Positions 6,695-15,323 are shown, counted from the stretch's first letter. The stretch is DNA of 15,369 nt from Desulfocapsa sp. (GCA_030635405.1 DAOVZA010000012.1:1-15369); one strand, 5' to 3'. The notes: generated by a model not told the origin, from the sequence alone. Translations and numbers: made by a program.

Positions 6695-7235
6695 TTTAAT
6701 TCTCGTCACTGGTGGCGCCAGAAGTGGAAAAAGCGATTATGCCTTAAACCGTGCTGAAGCCATCCCAGGGACACACTATTTCCTGGCAACTTGTCCTGTT
6801 GTGGATTCAGAAATGGATGATCGAATCTCCCGCCACAAAGCAGAAAGAAACCCTGAATTTTGGCACACCCTTGAAGAAGAGATAGAGATTAGTAACATTC
6901 TTCAATCCATTGAACCTGAGAGTATGTGCCTTATTGACTGCTTGACCCTATGGGTGAATAATCTTATGTTTCGCGCAGAAAAATCGGGTAAAGCATTTGG
7001 TGATGATGAAATGCAAGGTTGCATTAAAGAATTTATTGACGCTGCAGCATCTTTTCAAGGCACCCTGATCTGTGTCAGTAACGAAGTTGGCATGGGGGTA
7101 GTTCCCGACAACCCTCTTGCAAGGTTGTATCGTGATCTTATTGGTCGAAGTAATCGTATGATAGCAACAGTAGCTGATGAAGTTGTTTTTGTAAGTTGCG
7201 GGCTACCATTATTTTTGAAAAAAGAAACTGTTTAA
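6687..7235 (+). CDS. cobU: Adenosylcobinamide kinase / cobinamide-phosphate guanylyltransferase
   Basis: The 182-residue protein has the full-length CobU layout. A P-loop lies near the start (GGARSGKS, residues 9-16), followed by ISRHKAER, whose His50 matches the histidine that is guanylylated in CobU, then the LIDCLTLWVNNL segment with a Walker B-like Asp, and VSNEVGMGVVP with LYRDLIGRSNRMIA, both strongly conserved in the family. The enzyme phosphorylates adenosylcobinamide and transfers GMP from GTP, giving adenosyl-GDP-cobinamide, the substrate of CobS. With CbiB also in the operon the phosphate may already be present on the de novo intermediate, so the guanylyltransferase step is essential and the kinase step serves salvage. 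A GGA ten bases before the ATG is the likely ribosome site. Confidence 0.95.
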   Translation: MSNLILVTGGARSGKSDYALNRAEAIPGTHYFLATCPVVDSEMDDRISRHKAERNPEFWHTLEEEIEISNILQSIEPESMCLIDCLTLWVNNLMFRAEKSGKAFGDDEMQGCIKEFIDAAASFQGTLICVSNEVGMGVVPDNPLARLYRDLIGRSNRMIATVADEVVFVSCGLPLFLKKETV

Positions 7236-7257
7236 TAAATATCCATTGAGAAAAATT

Positions 7258-8322
7258 ATGAGCCTACTTGAACGAACACTAAGAGAGATATATCCACAGG
7301 ACAGTGATTCCCGGGATCTTGCCAAAGAACGATTAGATCAACTTACCATGCCTCATTGGGCCCTTGGTGACCTTATGGACCTAAGTGTCGACCTTGCCGG
7401 AATGACACGTTCAGTCCAGCCAAAGGTTGCCCGGAAGGCCATCGTAACAATGGCTGGTGATCACGGAGTTGTTGCAGAAGGTGTTAGCAAATTTCCACAG
7501 GAAGTGACTCTTCAGATGGTCTACAATTTTGTTAATGGTGGCGCCGGTATCAATGCTCTTGCAAAACAGGCCGGAGCTGAAGTGATAGTTGTTGATATGG
7601 GAGTGGCAGCTGATTTAAATGAACTTGCTGATCAGGGAAAAATTATCAACAAAAAGGTTGGACTTGGCACTGACAATATTGCCCAGGGGCCAGCAATGAG
7701 TCACGCCATGGCTACCCGTGCTGTTGAGTCAGGAATTGATATTGCAAATGACCTTGCTAAACGCATTGATATCTTCGGAACCGGGGACATGGGGATAGGT
7801 AATACTACACCTTCTACGGCTATTGCTGCAATTGTTACCGGAAAATCAATTGATGAGCTCACAGGCCGTGGCACAGGACTTGACGATGAACAGCTTAATC
7901 ATAAAAAAGAAGTTATCGAAAAAATACTTGCATGTAACAAACCCGACCCTAAAAATGGTCTCGATATTCTGTCAAAAGTTGGTGGTTTTGAGATAGGTGG
8001 AATTGCAGGATTAATTATTGGTGCCGCTGCAAACAAAAAACCCATCGTTGTTGATGGCTTTATCTCTTCAGCTGGTGCTCTCATAGCAATTGCCATAGAA
8101 CCTTTTGTTCGCGATTATATCATTTGTGCACATCGCTCCATGGAACCCGGGCATCGAGCCATGCAGGAAAAACTTGGTTGCAGACCACTTCTTGATCTGA
8201 ATCTACGTTTAGGTGAGGGTACAGGAGCAGCGATTGCTATGAACTTGGTGGAAGGGGCAGCAGCCATACTAACTGAAGTTGCAACTTTTGAAGAAGCTGC
8301 AGTTGCAGGGGCCGACAAATAG
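7258..8322 (+). CDS. cobT: Nicotinate-nucleotide--dimethylbenzimidazole phosphoribosyltransferase
   Basis: The 354-residue protein is full-length CobT. It moves ribose phosphate from nicotinate mononucleotide to dimethylbenzimidazole, giving alpha-ribazole 5'-phosphate, the lower ligand donor for CobS. Family segments are clear: MAGDHGVVAEGVS near residue 65, FGTGDMGIGNTTPS near 163, FEIGGIAGLIIGA near 234, HRSMEPGH near 292 and LGEGTGAA, whose Glu320 matches the catalytic glutamate. The ATG at 7258 is chosen over an in-frame TTG at 7246: it follows TTGAGAA at fitting distance and gives the usual MSLLERTL start. The gene lies 22 bases after cobU and ends one base before the cobS start. Because no DMB synthesis gene is in the window, the base actually used in this organism cannot be told. 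Confidence 0.94.
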   Translation: MSLLERTLREIYPQDSDSRDLAKERLDQLTMPHWALGDLMDLSVDLAGMTRSVQPKVARKAIVTMAGDHGVVAEGVSKFPQEVTLQMVYNFVNGGAGINALAKQAGAEVIVVDMGVAADLNELADQGKIINKKVGLGTDNIAQGPAMSHAMATRAVESGIDIANDLAKRIDIFGTGDMGIGNTTPSTAIAAIVTGKSIDELTGRGTGLDDEQLNHKKEVIEKILACNKPDPKNGLDILSKVGGFEIGGIAGLIIGAAANKKPIVVDGFISSAGALIAIAIEPFVRDYIICAHRSMEPGHRAMQEKLGCRPLLDLNLRLGEGTGAAIAMNLVEGAAAILTEVATFEEAAVAGADK

Positions 8323-8323
8323 A

Positions 8324-9139
8324 ATGACAACTGAAACACCCGGTGATGCCGGTGAGAATGAAAAAACCATTAATCTAGCATTGTTTCATCCACTTGCATC
8401 ATTGCTTGCCGGAATACGTTTTCTTACTATTCTGCCCATATCATGGAAAAAAGAGAAGGATAATCGTTTTTTTAAGGCCAGTTTAATCTTTTTTCCATTT
8501 ATTGGTTTGATCATTGGCTTAATGACGAGCCTTGGTGTCTGTTTTTTTAGTCAACTATTTACAGGTTCAATAACAGTAGTCATTGGTTTATTGCTTCTCG
8601 CTGTTTTTTCCGGATGTTTGCATCTTGATGGACTGGCGGATAGCTTTGATGGACTTCTCAGTTATCGTTCAAGAGAAAGAGCACTTGAGATTATGCGTGA
8701 TAGTCGCATAGGTGCCATGGGTGTTATCGCACTTCTCTTTGTGTTGCTCGGTAAATACGCTGCACTTTCAAGCCTCTCAACGGCTATGTTGCTTCAGGCT
8801 TTTATCCTTATGCCACTTGCTGGACGTACAGCAATTGTGTTAACCATGGCGATTCTTCCCTATGCACGCTCAAGTGATGGGCTAGGCACTCTCTTTTATT
8901 CAAATGATACTCGGATTCTTACTCTCATTGCAGTGCTGTTTTCAATTATCTGTATATTTACGATATTGTCTTTTTCCGGTTTTGTTCAACTCTTTGCAAT
9001 GGTATTCACAGTCTCTCTTTTTGCGCTATGGTGTTACAGAAAACTTGGCGGTGCAACGGGTGATACCCTTGGAGCTGTATGTGAATTAACCGAACTATCT
9101 ATTGCTGTGAGCTTTTGTGCAGGTACCGGAGGGCAATAG
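8324..9139 (+). CDS. cobS: Cobalamin synthase (adenosylcobinamide-GDP ribazoletransferase)
   Basis: The 271-residue inner-membrane protein joins adenosyl-GDP-cobinamide to alpha-ribazole (phosphate), completing the cobalamin skeleton. The family motif HLDGLADSFDGLL is present, with Asp102, Asp106 and Asp109 as likely magnesium ligands, followed by RDSRIGAMGV. There are about six hydrophobic segments, and the C-terminal part holds GGATGDTLGAVCE, also typical of CobS. The ATG at 8324 is preferred over an upstream in-frame TTG at 8279 because the latter would lie deep inside cobT; a GCAGGGG stretch about 12 bases ahead could be the ribosome site. One base separates it from the cobT stop, so translation is probably coupled. 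A polar 22-residue tail (TETPGDAGENEK) precedes the first hydrophobic segment and is longer than usual. Confidence 0.93.
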   Translation: MTTETPGDAGENEKTINLALFHPLASLLAGIRFLTILPISWKKEKDNRFFKASLIFFPFIGLIIGLMTSLGVCFFSQLFTGSITVVIGLLLLAVFSGCLHLDGLADSFDGLLSYRSRERALEIMRDSRIGAMGVIALLFVLLGKYAALSSLSTAMLLQAFILMPLAGRTAIVLTMAILPYARSSDGLGTLFYSNDTRILTLIAVLFSIICIFTILSFSGFVQLFAMVFTVSLFALWCYRKLGGATGDTLGAVCELTELSIAVSFCAGTGGQ

Positions 9140-9145
9140 GATTTA

Positions 9146-11719
9146 ATGGTAAAAACTAATGAGTATAAACACGGTGGGAATATCTACGATATCACCACCA
9201 CTGGCGATATAAAAACACAAAATATACTGGATTTTAGTGCCAATATTAACCCCCTTGGGGCACCTGATTGGTTACGTTCCTGTATCAGCAGTAATCTTGA
9301 TTCAATACTGCACTATCCTGATCCTACTGCTTCTGGATTAAAAAAAATTATTGCTAAAAGATATTGCGTTCCCACAAAAAATATACTTGTCGCTAATGGA
9401 TCAACTGAACTCTTGTATCAATTACCAAGGGTACTTAATTCTAAAAGAGCTGTGATTCCGGTTCCCTGTTATATTGATTACCTTAAAGTTGTACGATTGG
9501 CGGATATTGAAGTTAAAGCCATTGTGCTCGAAGAAGTCGATGGTTTTGCACTTGATCTTGAGCAGCTTGAATTACAACTTAGACCTGATGATCTTGTTAT
9601 CTTGGGGCGTCCGAACAATCCAACCGGGACCGCTTTTGATCGTCAAAAACTCCTGCAAATTGCCAAGAAATTCCCAGATGTTCTTTTTTTAATCGATGAA
9701 GCCTTTCTGGAGTTTGTTGGGGAAGAAAAAACTCTTGCAGGAAGTTCAGATAATATCATTACGCTACATTCCCTGACAAAGTTTTATGCTATTCCTGGTT
9801 TACGCCTGGGATTTGGTGTCTTTCCTAATGCTATAATGGAGCCACTTCAAAAAATAATCCCTCCCTGGACGGTAAACAGCCTTGCACAGAAAGTAGGGGA
9901 GCAAGCCCTTACTGATCAGAGATATCAGACAGAAACTAAAGCATATTGTCTGCAATGCAGGAATGAACTTTTTCGTAGGCTGTCTGCTTTTCCGGATTTG
10001 AAAATTTATCCGTCTGTCGCCAATTATCTTCTAATACAATTAAAGTCAAAAATAACAGTTTCTGAGCTACAGGAAGAATTTTCTAAATATAATATTCTCA
10101 TCCGTAATTGTTCTAATTATCAGGGTCTTGGGGAGAAGTATTTCAGAATAGCAGTACGCAATGAATCTGAAAACAAACTATTTGTTAAAGCTCTTTCAAG
10201 TATTCTCCCTGTTAAGAACAACATTCAGCACAAAACAAAGCCTAAAACACCTGCAATCATGTTTCAGGGCACATCCTCCAATGCCGGGAAATCTGTACTT
10301 ACCGCAGCACTTTGTCGAATTTTATTACAGGATGGAATACGGGTAGCACCTTTTAAAGCACAGAACATGTCACTTAATTCCTATGTGACAGCTGATGGGC
10401 TGGAGATGGGCAGAGCACAGGTGGTACAAGCTCAGGCAGCACGCCTTGATCCAACTGTATTGATGAATCCGATACTACTTAAACCAAATTCAGATACGGG
10501 TAGCCAGATAATTGTTCGCGGTAAGCCATTGGGCAACATGTCAGTGATGGACTATGTGACCTATAAAAAACAAGCCATGAGTATAGTCACAGAAAGTTAC
10601 GATGAACTTTCTGCAAACGTTGATGCGATTATACTGGAAGGAGCTGGCTCACCGGGAGAAGTTAATCTCAAAGCCCATGATATAGTCAATATGAGAATGG
10701 CGCGTCATGCTGAATCGCCCGTGATTCTTGTTGGTGATATTGACAGGGGAGGCGTATATGCCTCTTTTGTTGGCCACATGGAAGTGTTTAATCAATGGGA
10801 AAGGGATCTGGTTGCTGGTTTTTTGGTGAATAGATTCCGTGGAAACAGTGATCTACTTCAGGATGCTCACGATTACGTTAAAAATCATACAGGCAAAGAT
10901 GTACTAGGCGTTGTTCCTTACCTACACAATCATGGGATACCGGAAGAAGATTCCGTTTCATTCAAGGATGGCCTCTTTGATGGCACGAAGCCTGATCAAG
11001 ATCATATAGAAGTTGGAATTATAAACCTTCCCCACATATCCAATTTTACTGATCTTGAACCCTTTATTTCAGAACCGGATGTGTGGTTGCGAGTGATTTC
11101 GACTCCTGAAGAACTAGGTGACCCCGATGTTCTTATCCTGCCTGGTTCCAAAAATGTTATCGGTGATCTGAAAAGCCTTCAAGAAAATAGAATGGTGTCT
11201 CAAATCCATAAAAAAGTAGAAGGTGGTTGTGAGATCGTTGGGATTTGTGGCGGGTATCAGATGCTTGGAACAATTATTGAAGATCCCCATGGCCTCGAAT
11301 CAAATCATGAGACCATAAAGGGACTCTCTCTTATTGACATGAAAACTGTTTTGGAGGCTGATAAAACGCTCACGAGAAAACAAGGTTCTCATGTTGATTC
11401 AGGACAACCAGTTGTTGGATATGAAATTCATCATGGCCAAACATCACACTCAAGTAAAGCACTTCTTTCCTACGATGATGGGTCAAACTGTGGAGCACAG
11501 GGTGCCACCAAAAACATATGGGGAAGTTATCTGCATGGAATTTTCGATTCCGATCTGTTTCGTCGCGATTTTATAGACACTATTCGGCAGCGAAAAGGTT
11601 ACAAAGCGTATCAGGGCCCACTATACAGTTATAACCTTGAACCAGCCTTTGACAAATTGGCTGACTCTGTAAGAAAATCGCTTGATATGGAACGAGTGTA
11701 TCAGTTACTTAAACTGTAA
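9146..11719 (+). CDS. CobD-CobQ fusion: threonine-phosphate decarboxylase and cobyric acid synthase
   Basis: The 857-residue protein joins two complete enzymes. Residues 1-355 form a PLP-dependent class I/II aminotransferase-fold protein of the CobD type: RPNNPTG (Asn157), LIDEAF (Asp184), SLTKFYAIPGLR with the PLP lysine Lys212, and FRIAVRN with the carboxylate-binding arginines. CobD decarboxylates L-threonine phosphate to aminopropanol phosphate. After a short Lys/Pro linker (about 356-370), residues 371-857 form CobQ/CbiP: P-loop-like FQGTSSNAGKS (373-383), KAQNMSLNS, GSQIIVRGKP, LEGAGSPGE, and a class I glutamine amidotransferase domain with nucleophile Cys701 (GICGGYQ) and His797 (GSYLHGIF). 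CobQ makes four glutamine-dependent amidations to cobyric acid. Both products are the two substrates of CbiB, encoded eight bases downstream. AGGA at 9138-9141 and GGAGGG further up support the start. No frameshift or stop is present at the junction. Confidence 0.92.
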   Translation: MVKTNEYKHGGNIYDITTTGDIKTQNILDFSANINPLGAPDWLRSCISSNLDSILHYPDPTASGLKKIIAKRYCVPTKNILVANGSTELLYQLPRVLNSKRAVIPVPCYIDYLKVVRLADIEVKAIVLEEVDGFALDLEQLELQLRPDDLVILGRPNNPTGTAFDRQKLLQIAKKFPDVLFLIDEAFLEFVGEEKTLAGSSDNIITLHSLTKFYAIPGLRLGFGVFPNAIMEPLQKIIPPWTVNSLAQKVGEQALTDQRYQTETKAYCLQCRNELFRRLSAFPDLKIYPSVANYLLIQLKSKITVSELQEEFSKYNILIRNCSNYQGLGEKYFRIAVRNESENKLFVKALSSILPVKNNIQHKTKPKTPAIMFQGTSSNAGKSVLTAALCRILLQDGIRVAPFKAQNMSLNSYVTADGLEMGRAQVVQAQAARLDPTVLMNPILLKPNSDTGSQIIVRGKPLGNMSVMDYVTYKKQAMSIVTESYDELSANVDAIILEGAGSPGEVNLKAHDIVNMRMARHAESPVILVGDIDRGGVYASFVGHMEVFNQWERDLVAGFLVNRFRGNSDLLQDAHDYVKNHTGKDVLGVVPYLHNHGIPEEDSVSFKDGLFDGTKPDQDHIEVGIINLPHISNFTDLEPFISEPDVWLRVISTPEELGDPDVLILPGSKNVIGDLKSLQENRMVSQIHKKVEGGCEIVGICGGYQMLGTIIEDPHGLESNHETIKGLSLIDMKTVLEADKTLTRKQGSHVDSGQPVVGYEIHHGQTSHSSKALLSYDDGSNCGAQGATKNIWGSYLHGIFDSDLFRRDFIDTIRQRKGYKAYQGPLYSYNLEPAFDKLADSVRKSLDMERVYQLLKL

Positions 11720-11727
11720 AGTATTCT

Positions 11728-12717
11728 ATGTCTATTTTTGAGCTGCAATTAAGTGCAGCAATACTTCTTGACTGTTTGCTTGGCGATCCTCGTTTTTTAC
11801 CGCATCCAGTCCAGTTAATAGGGTTATTTTGTATTTGGAGTGAAAAAACATTTCGGATAATTTGCAGTTCTGAATATATAGCTGGCCTGCTCGCCTTCCT
11901 AACAGTATTTTTACTTTCCATTACCTTAACATCTCTTATTCTCTTTATTGCGAATTCTTTTTCAGCATTTTTTGCACAAATCATTGCAATATTCCTTCTT
12001 TATACATGTCTTGCCGCACGTGGTCTCGTGGCTCATAGTCGGAAAGTTTACAATGCATTGCAAAACAGAGAAACTCTTGAGTCTGCCCGAATTGCTGTGG
12101 CACAGATTGTTGGCCGTGATACCTCTGATCTTACACGAAAAGGCATCATTCGTGCCTGTATTGAAACAGTTGCAGAAAATATGGTGGATGGTGTAACAGC
12201 TCCTCTTTTTTACGCAGTACTATTGTCACTTTTAACGCCAGTTTTTGGTGTTAACCCATTGTTTTTGGCCGTTCTTGGTTCAATGGGCTATAAGGCTGTG
12301 AATACAATGGACTCGATGTTTGGTTACAAAAATGAGCGTTATATTAAATTTGGGAGAACAGCTGCAAAAGTGGATGATTTTGTAAATTGGCTTCCGGCAC
12401 GAATAAGTGGTTTATTTCTTATCCCTGCTGCTTTCTTTCTTGGTCTTGATTGGAAAAATGCATTTATGGTTTTTAGAAAAGATCGGCTTTCACATGCAAG
12501 TCCAAATGCTGCACATCCTGAAGCTGCAGTAGCTGGCGCATTGGGAATTGAACTTGGTGGTACATCAATGTACTTTGGCAAGGAGGTTGTAAAGCCTGTG
12601 ATTGGTTTTGACAAACGAAAGGTTGAAGATCGTGATATTCTAAGAGCAAATAATATAATGTTGCTTGGATCTTTTTTGTTTTTAATCGCTCTGTTGCTCT
12701 TTAGAGCTTTAATCTGA
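11728..12717 (+). CDS. cbiB: Adenosylcobinamide-phosphate synthase
   Basis: The 329-residue integral membrane protein matches CbiB over its whole length. Diagnostic segments are LLGDPRFLPHPVQLIG near residue 18, RDTSDL then IETVAENMVDGVTAPLFYA near 130-160, NTMDSMFGYKN near 192, and HASPNAAHPEAAVAGALG near 255, where many homologues have SPNAGWPEA. About five hydrophobic segments are visible. The enzyme attaches aminopropanol phosphate to cobyric acid, giving cobinamide phosphate. It is the last gene of the operon; the CobD-CobQ fusion just upstream would supply both substrates. The start lacks a clear ribosome site (weak AAAG), so expression may rely on coupling to the upstream stop eight bases away. 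A convergent gene ends ten bases after its stop. Standard names: cbiB in Salmonella, cobD in Pseudomonas denitrificans; the second name is avoided to prevent confusion with the decarboxylase. Confidence 0.94.
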   Translation: MSIFELQLSAAILLDCLLGDPRFLPHPVQLIGLFCIWSEKTFRIICSSEYIAGLLAFLTVFLLSITLTSLILFIANSFSAFFAQIIAIFLLYTCLAARGLVAHSRKVYNALQNRETLESARIAVAQIVGRDTSDLTRKGIIRACIETVAENMVDGVTAPLFYAVLLSLLTPVFGVNPLFLAVLGSMGYKAVNTMDSMFGYKNERYIKFGRTAAKVDDFVNWLPARISGLFLIPAAFFLGLDWKNAFMVFRKDRLSHASPNAAHPEAAVAGALGIELGGTSMYFGKEVVKPVIGFDKRKVEDRDILRANNIMLLGSFLFLIALLLFRALI

Positions 12718-12726
12718 AAAACATAA

Positions 12727-13035
12727 TCAAATTTGTTTACGCTTTATTCCTAAGCAATATGGGCTTTCCAACTGGTAAACTCGCACCTTACGACTTCGCG
12801 GAAATTCTCTTTTGGCAATGGTTTTGAGCTGTTTCCCCAGATCCCCCATAGTTACCTGGAAGGTGTTATCTTCATAGCCTCGTTCCTGTATGGACAGTGT
12901 GTCATCATCAATTTTGATGATGGTTACACCACGATTCCGTTTGTAGGTTAAAATTTCAACCCCTTGCGGCGGGTCAAGCTTAGCAACAATTTGCTGAACC
13001 CTTTTTATTGCAGTTTTAATATTAAGCAAAGCCAT
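12727..13035 (-). CDS. Small basic protein of unknown function
   Basis: The 102-residue protein is not recognised. It has no signal peptide or membrane segment. The pattern suggests an N-terminal helix (about 4-19), several beta strands (about 25-62, with GVTIIKI and TLSIQERGYEDNTFQVTM), a helix (about 64-75) and a very basic C-terminal part with EFPRSRKVRVYQL and a final GIKRKQI. The number of Lys and Arg clearly exceeds that of Asp and Glu, so nucleic-acid binding is possible, but this is only a guess from charge. It lies 51 bases downstream of the hybrid kinase gene on the same strand, so cotranscription is possible, and it converges on cbiB with a gap of nine bases. No Shine-Dalgarno sequence is visible before the ATG. 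Even composition and a good reading frame argue that it is real. Confidence 0.65.
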   Translation of the reverse strand: MALLNIKTAIKRVQQIVAKLDPPQGVEILTYKRNRGVTIIKIDDDTLSIQERGYEDNTFQVTMGDLGKQLKTIAKREFPRSRKVRVYQLESPYCLGIKRKQI

Positions 13036-13057
13036 AGGGAAATAATACTAAATTTTC

Positions 13058-13084
13058 TAAAAACAATCTAATCTTAGGTAAGAT
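13058..13084 (-). terminator. Weak hairpin after the hybrid kinase gene, possible terminator or attenuator
   Basis: On the minus strand ATCTTACCTAAGAT (13084-13071) can fold with a five-pair stem and four-base loop just after the kinase stop codon; six bases later comes a run of five T. The stem is short and AT-rich. If it works, it would lower expression of the small downstream gene relative to the kinase. Confidence 0.25.
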
Positions 13085-13085
13085 A

Positions 13086-15218
13086 TTATTGCTTGCCATT
13101 TAATGCACGATTGATTGTATCGTTTAACTCCGCGAGTTGAAAAGGCTTGGCTAGGGCGTCTATAAATCCATACTCACTATAATGCGCTATGGTAGGATCA
13201 TTTGAATAACCGCTGGCCGCAATAACTTTTGCGGTTGGATTAAGTTTTAAAATTTCCCGTACCGTATCTTTCCCTCCCATTCCACCTGGGATTGTTAAGT
13301 CAAGCATGACGATGTCAATGGTTCGTTCGGCCATTAAATGGTCCTTATAACATCGTATCGCTTCCTGACCATTTGCAGTCAGTAATACCTCGTGACCGCA
13401 ATACTCAAGCATATGTTTTACCATCTTTTGTACAATGTATTCGTCGTCCATAAGCAGAACGAGTGCCTTTTGAGCGGGGATATTTGTCTCTTGAACAATT
13501 AGCGGTTCGTTATCTATCATGTTTTTTAGCGATGCGGGTAGATATATTGTGAAAGTAGTGCCCTTGTTCTGCACAGACTGTACGGAAATGCTTCCGTTAT
13601 GCTTACTTATAATTGAATGAGAGATTGCAAGACCTAACCCACTCCCTTCCTGTTTGGTAGAAAAATATGGATCAAAAACCTTATCGAGATATTTTTCGGG
13701 AATACCGGTACCAGCGTCATTGATGGTTAGTTTGATATAGTTTCCATTGGGAAGTAATGAAATCTCTTTGGCGCCACTGCTGATATTTTCACAACAGACT
13801 TTAATGACACCACCATTTGGCATTGCATGACGGGAGTTCAGAATTATGTTTTGTATTACCTGGCTTATTTGTCCGGCATCAACATCTACAACCCACAAAT
13901 CTTCAGGAATATTATGGTTACAGACCACAGAACTGCCATGAAGAACAAAGTTGGCTGAATCGGTAATAATTGTTTCTATGGAAGCGGTTTGTTTAACAGG
14001 ATCACCACCTTTAGAAAAGGTGAGAAGCTGTTGGGTCAGTTTTTTTGCACGAATCGATGCTTTTTTTGCTTCCTCCAATAGAGGAAAGGCCTTGTGATCA
14101 CGGGTAGTATAAATTTCTGCCAATTCTATGTTACCGAGAATCCCTGCAAGAATATTATTGAAATCATGCGCAATACCACCTGCTAAAACACCGACGGATT
14201 CAAGTTTTTTGACCTTTAAAAGTTCAATTTCTGTTCTTCTTTCCTCTGTGGCATCTCGGAAGACTAGAATGGTACCAATTACTTTTTCTTCCAGGTCAAA
14301 TATTGGTGCGACACTGCTTTTTATATCGTATTGGCTGCCATTTCTGGCAATGAGGGTTTTATAGTCTTCGAAGGCGATGATTTTTCCTGAACTGAGAACC
14401 TTCTTTACGCCATTATCACAGGCTTCTCCCGTCTTTGTATGTATAATATCAAATAGATATGTAACTGGAAGGCCAGCTACTTCCTTCTGAGTCCATCCTG
14501 TGAGCTGTTCTGTGACTTTATTGATTAGAACTATGTTTCCATTAGTATCAGTTGTAATGACACCTTCTCCAATGGAACGAAGCGTTACCAGAAGTTTTCT
14601 GCTTTCGTTTTGCAGTTCAATAGTTCGATTTTTGACAAGACCTTCCAACCTTGTATTGAATGATTGCAGCAATTCGCTATTTTTCCTGACCTTATATTCA
14701 TAGAAGATCAAAAAAATAGCTACTGTGATATTAAGTGCGGAAAAATAGATTATATCGTAGTCACGATAACCGCTTTTACCGAAATAATGAACTGTGGAAA
14801 CAAAGGTAAGTGAGAGGGCTGCTATTAATGTGCCAAATCTAGCGCCACAGAGAAAAAAGACAGGAGGGAGAAGAACAAGAAACCAGGCAATCCGGATGGT
14901 GTCTTCGGTAATATTAAAAAAAACCGAACTCACTATAACAAAGCCGGAAAAGCATGTGAATTGAGCTGCAATTTTTGTTCTTTTTTTGTCTCCTCTCATC
15001 CAGAAGAAAGTTGCTATGCTGAGAACAGTGAAAATAAAATTAACTGCTCCCTGTTGAAGTGCACCCTGATAGAATCGCACTCCTGTCATCACAAAAAGAA
15101 GTACTGCAATGACCAACAGCATAGCGTTAAGTGCCATTGTTTTGGATCTTTGGTCATATTCCTGGTCTGAATAATGAAAGTTACTTGTTAAGTAAGTTCT
15201 TAATTTGAGTAATTTCAT
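13086..15218 (-). CDS. Membrane hybrid histidine kinase (PAS-HisKA-HATPase-REC)
   Basis: The 710-residue protein starts with about six hydrophobic segments between residues 29 and 177 (28-47, 57-75, 84-100, 109-124, 126-143, 158-178), a membrane sensor with almost no long periplasmic loop. A helical linker (180-210) leads to a PAS domain (about 211-332, GVITTDTNGNIVLINK). The kinase core is NtrB-like: His351 in LAGGIAHDFNNILAGILGN, N box NIILNSRHAMPNGG (Asn457, Asn461), G1 DAGTGI (501-506), F box VFDPYFSTK, G2 GSGLGL. A receiver domain (about 585-705) has Asp591/Asp592, phosphoacceptor Asp640 (VMLDLTIPG), Ser669 and Lys691 (ALAKPF). All catalytic residues look intact, so it should autophosphorylate and pass phosphate to its own receiver, then presumably to a partner elsewhere. 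No response regulator with output domain is adjacent. Related to but not a copy of the 2895-4712 kinase. The ribosome site is poor. Confidence 0.9.
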   Translation of the reverse strand: MKLLKLRTYLTSNFHYSDQEYDQRSKTMALNAMLLVIAVLLFVMTGVRFYQGALQQGAVNFIFTVLSIATFFWMRGDKKRTKIAAQFTCFSGFVIVSSVFFNITEDTIRIAWFLVLLPPVFFLCGARFGTLIAALSLTFVSTVHYFGKSGYRDYDIIYFSALNITVAIFLIFYEYKVRKNSELLQSFNTRLEGLVKNRTIELQNESRKLLVTLRSIGEGVITTDTNGNIVLINKVTEQLTGWTQKEVAGLPVTYLFDIIHTKTGEACDNGVKKVLSSGKIIAFEDYKTLIARNGSQYDIKSSVAPIFDLEEKVIGTILVFRDATEERRTEIELLKVKKLESVGVLAGGIAHDFNNILAGILGNIELAEIYTTRDHKAFPLLEEAKKASIRAKKLTQQLLTFSKGGDPVKQTASIETIITDSANFVLHGSSVVCNHNIPEDLWVVDVDAGQISQVIQNIILNSRHAMPNGGVIKVCCENISSGAKEISLLPNGNYIKLTINDAGTGIPEKYLDKVFDPYFSTKQEGSGLGLAISHSIISKHNGSISVQSVQNKGTTFTIYLPASLKNMIDNEPLIVQETNIPAQKALVLLMDDEYIVQKMVKHMLEYCGHEVLLTANGQEAIRCYKDHLMAERTIDIVMLDLTIPGGMGGKDTVREILKLNPTAKVIAASGYSNDPTIAHYSEYGFIDALAKPFQLAELNDTINRALNGKQ

Positions 15219-15311
15219 CTAGTATATCTCTGACAGTTGTATGAAAAGTCTGCAACCGGATTGGGCTGGAAAAGAGGTGCGTTTGTTATTCTATTTTGCA
15301 TAGGATGTCTA

Positions 15312-15320
15312 AGTATAGCA
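15312..15320 (-). promoter_or_regulatory. Candidate extended -10 promoter of the hybrid kinase gene
   Basis: On the minus strand TGCTATACT reads as an extended -10 element (TG, one base, then TATACT with five of six matches). Transcription would begin near 15305, leaving a leader of about 85 bases before the kinase ATG. No convincing -35 hexamer accompanies it, which extended -10 promoters can tolerate. Confidence 0.3.
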
Positions 15321-15323
15321 CAC

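Noticed and set aside
7246..7257. TTG start adding four residues to CobT
   Set aside because: The downstream ATG has better spacing from TTGAGAA and gives the typical CobT N-terminus.
8279..8323. TTG start adding 15 residues to CobS inside cobT
   Set aside because: It would create a 44-base overlap and residues with no family similarity; the ATG at 8324 fits the operon spacing.
9146..10210. Reading the N-terminal domain of the fusion as histidinol-phosphate aminotransferase (HisC)
   Set aside because: The fold is shared, but fusion to CobQ, the SLTKFYAIPGLR segment and the cobalamin operon favour CobD.
14128..15170. Plus-strand open frames opposite the hybrid kinase gene
   Set aside because: They are antisense to well-supported kinase domains, are low in complexity and lack ribosome sites or family similarity.
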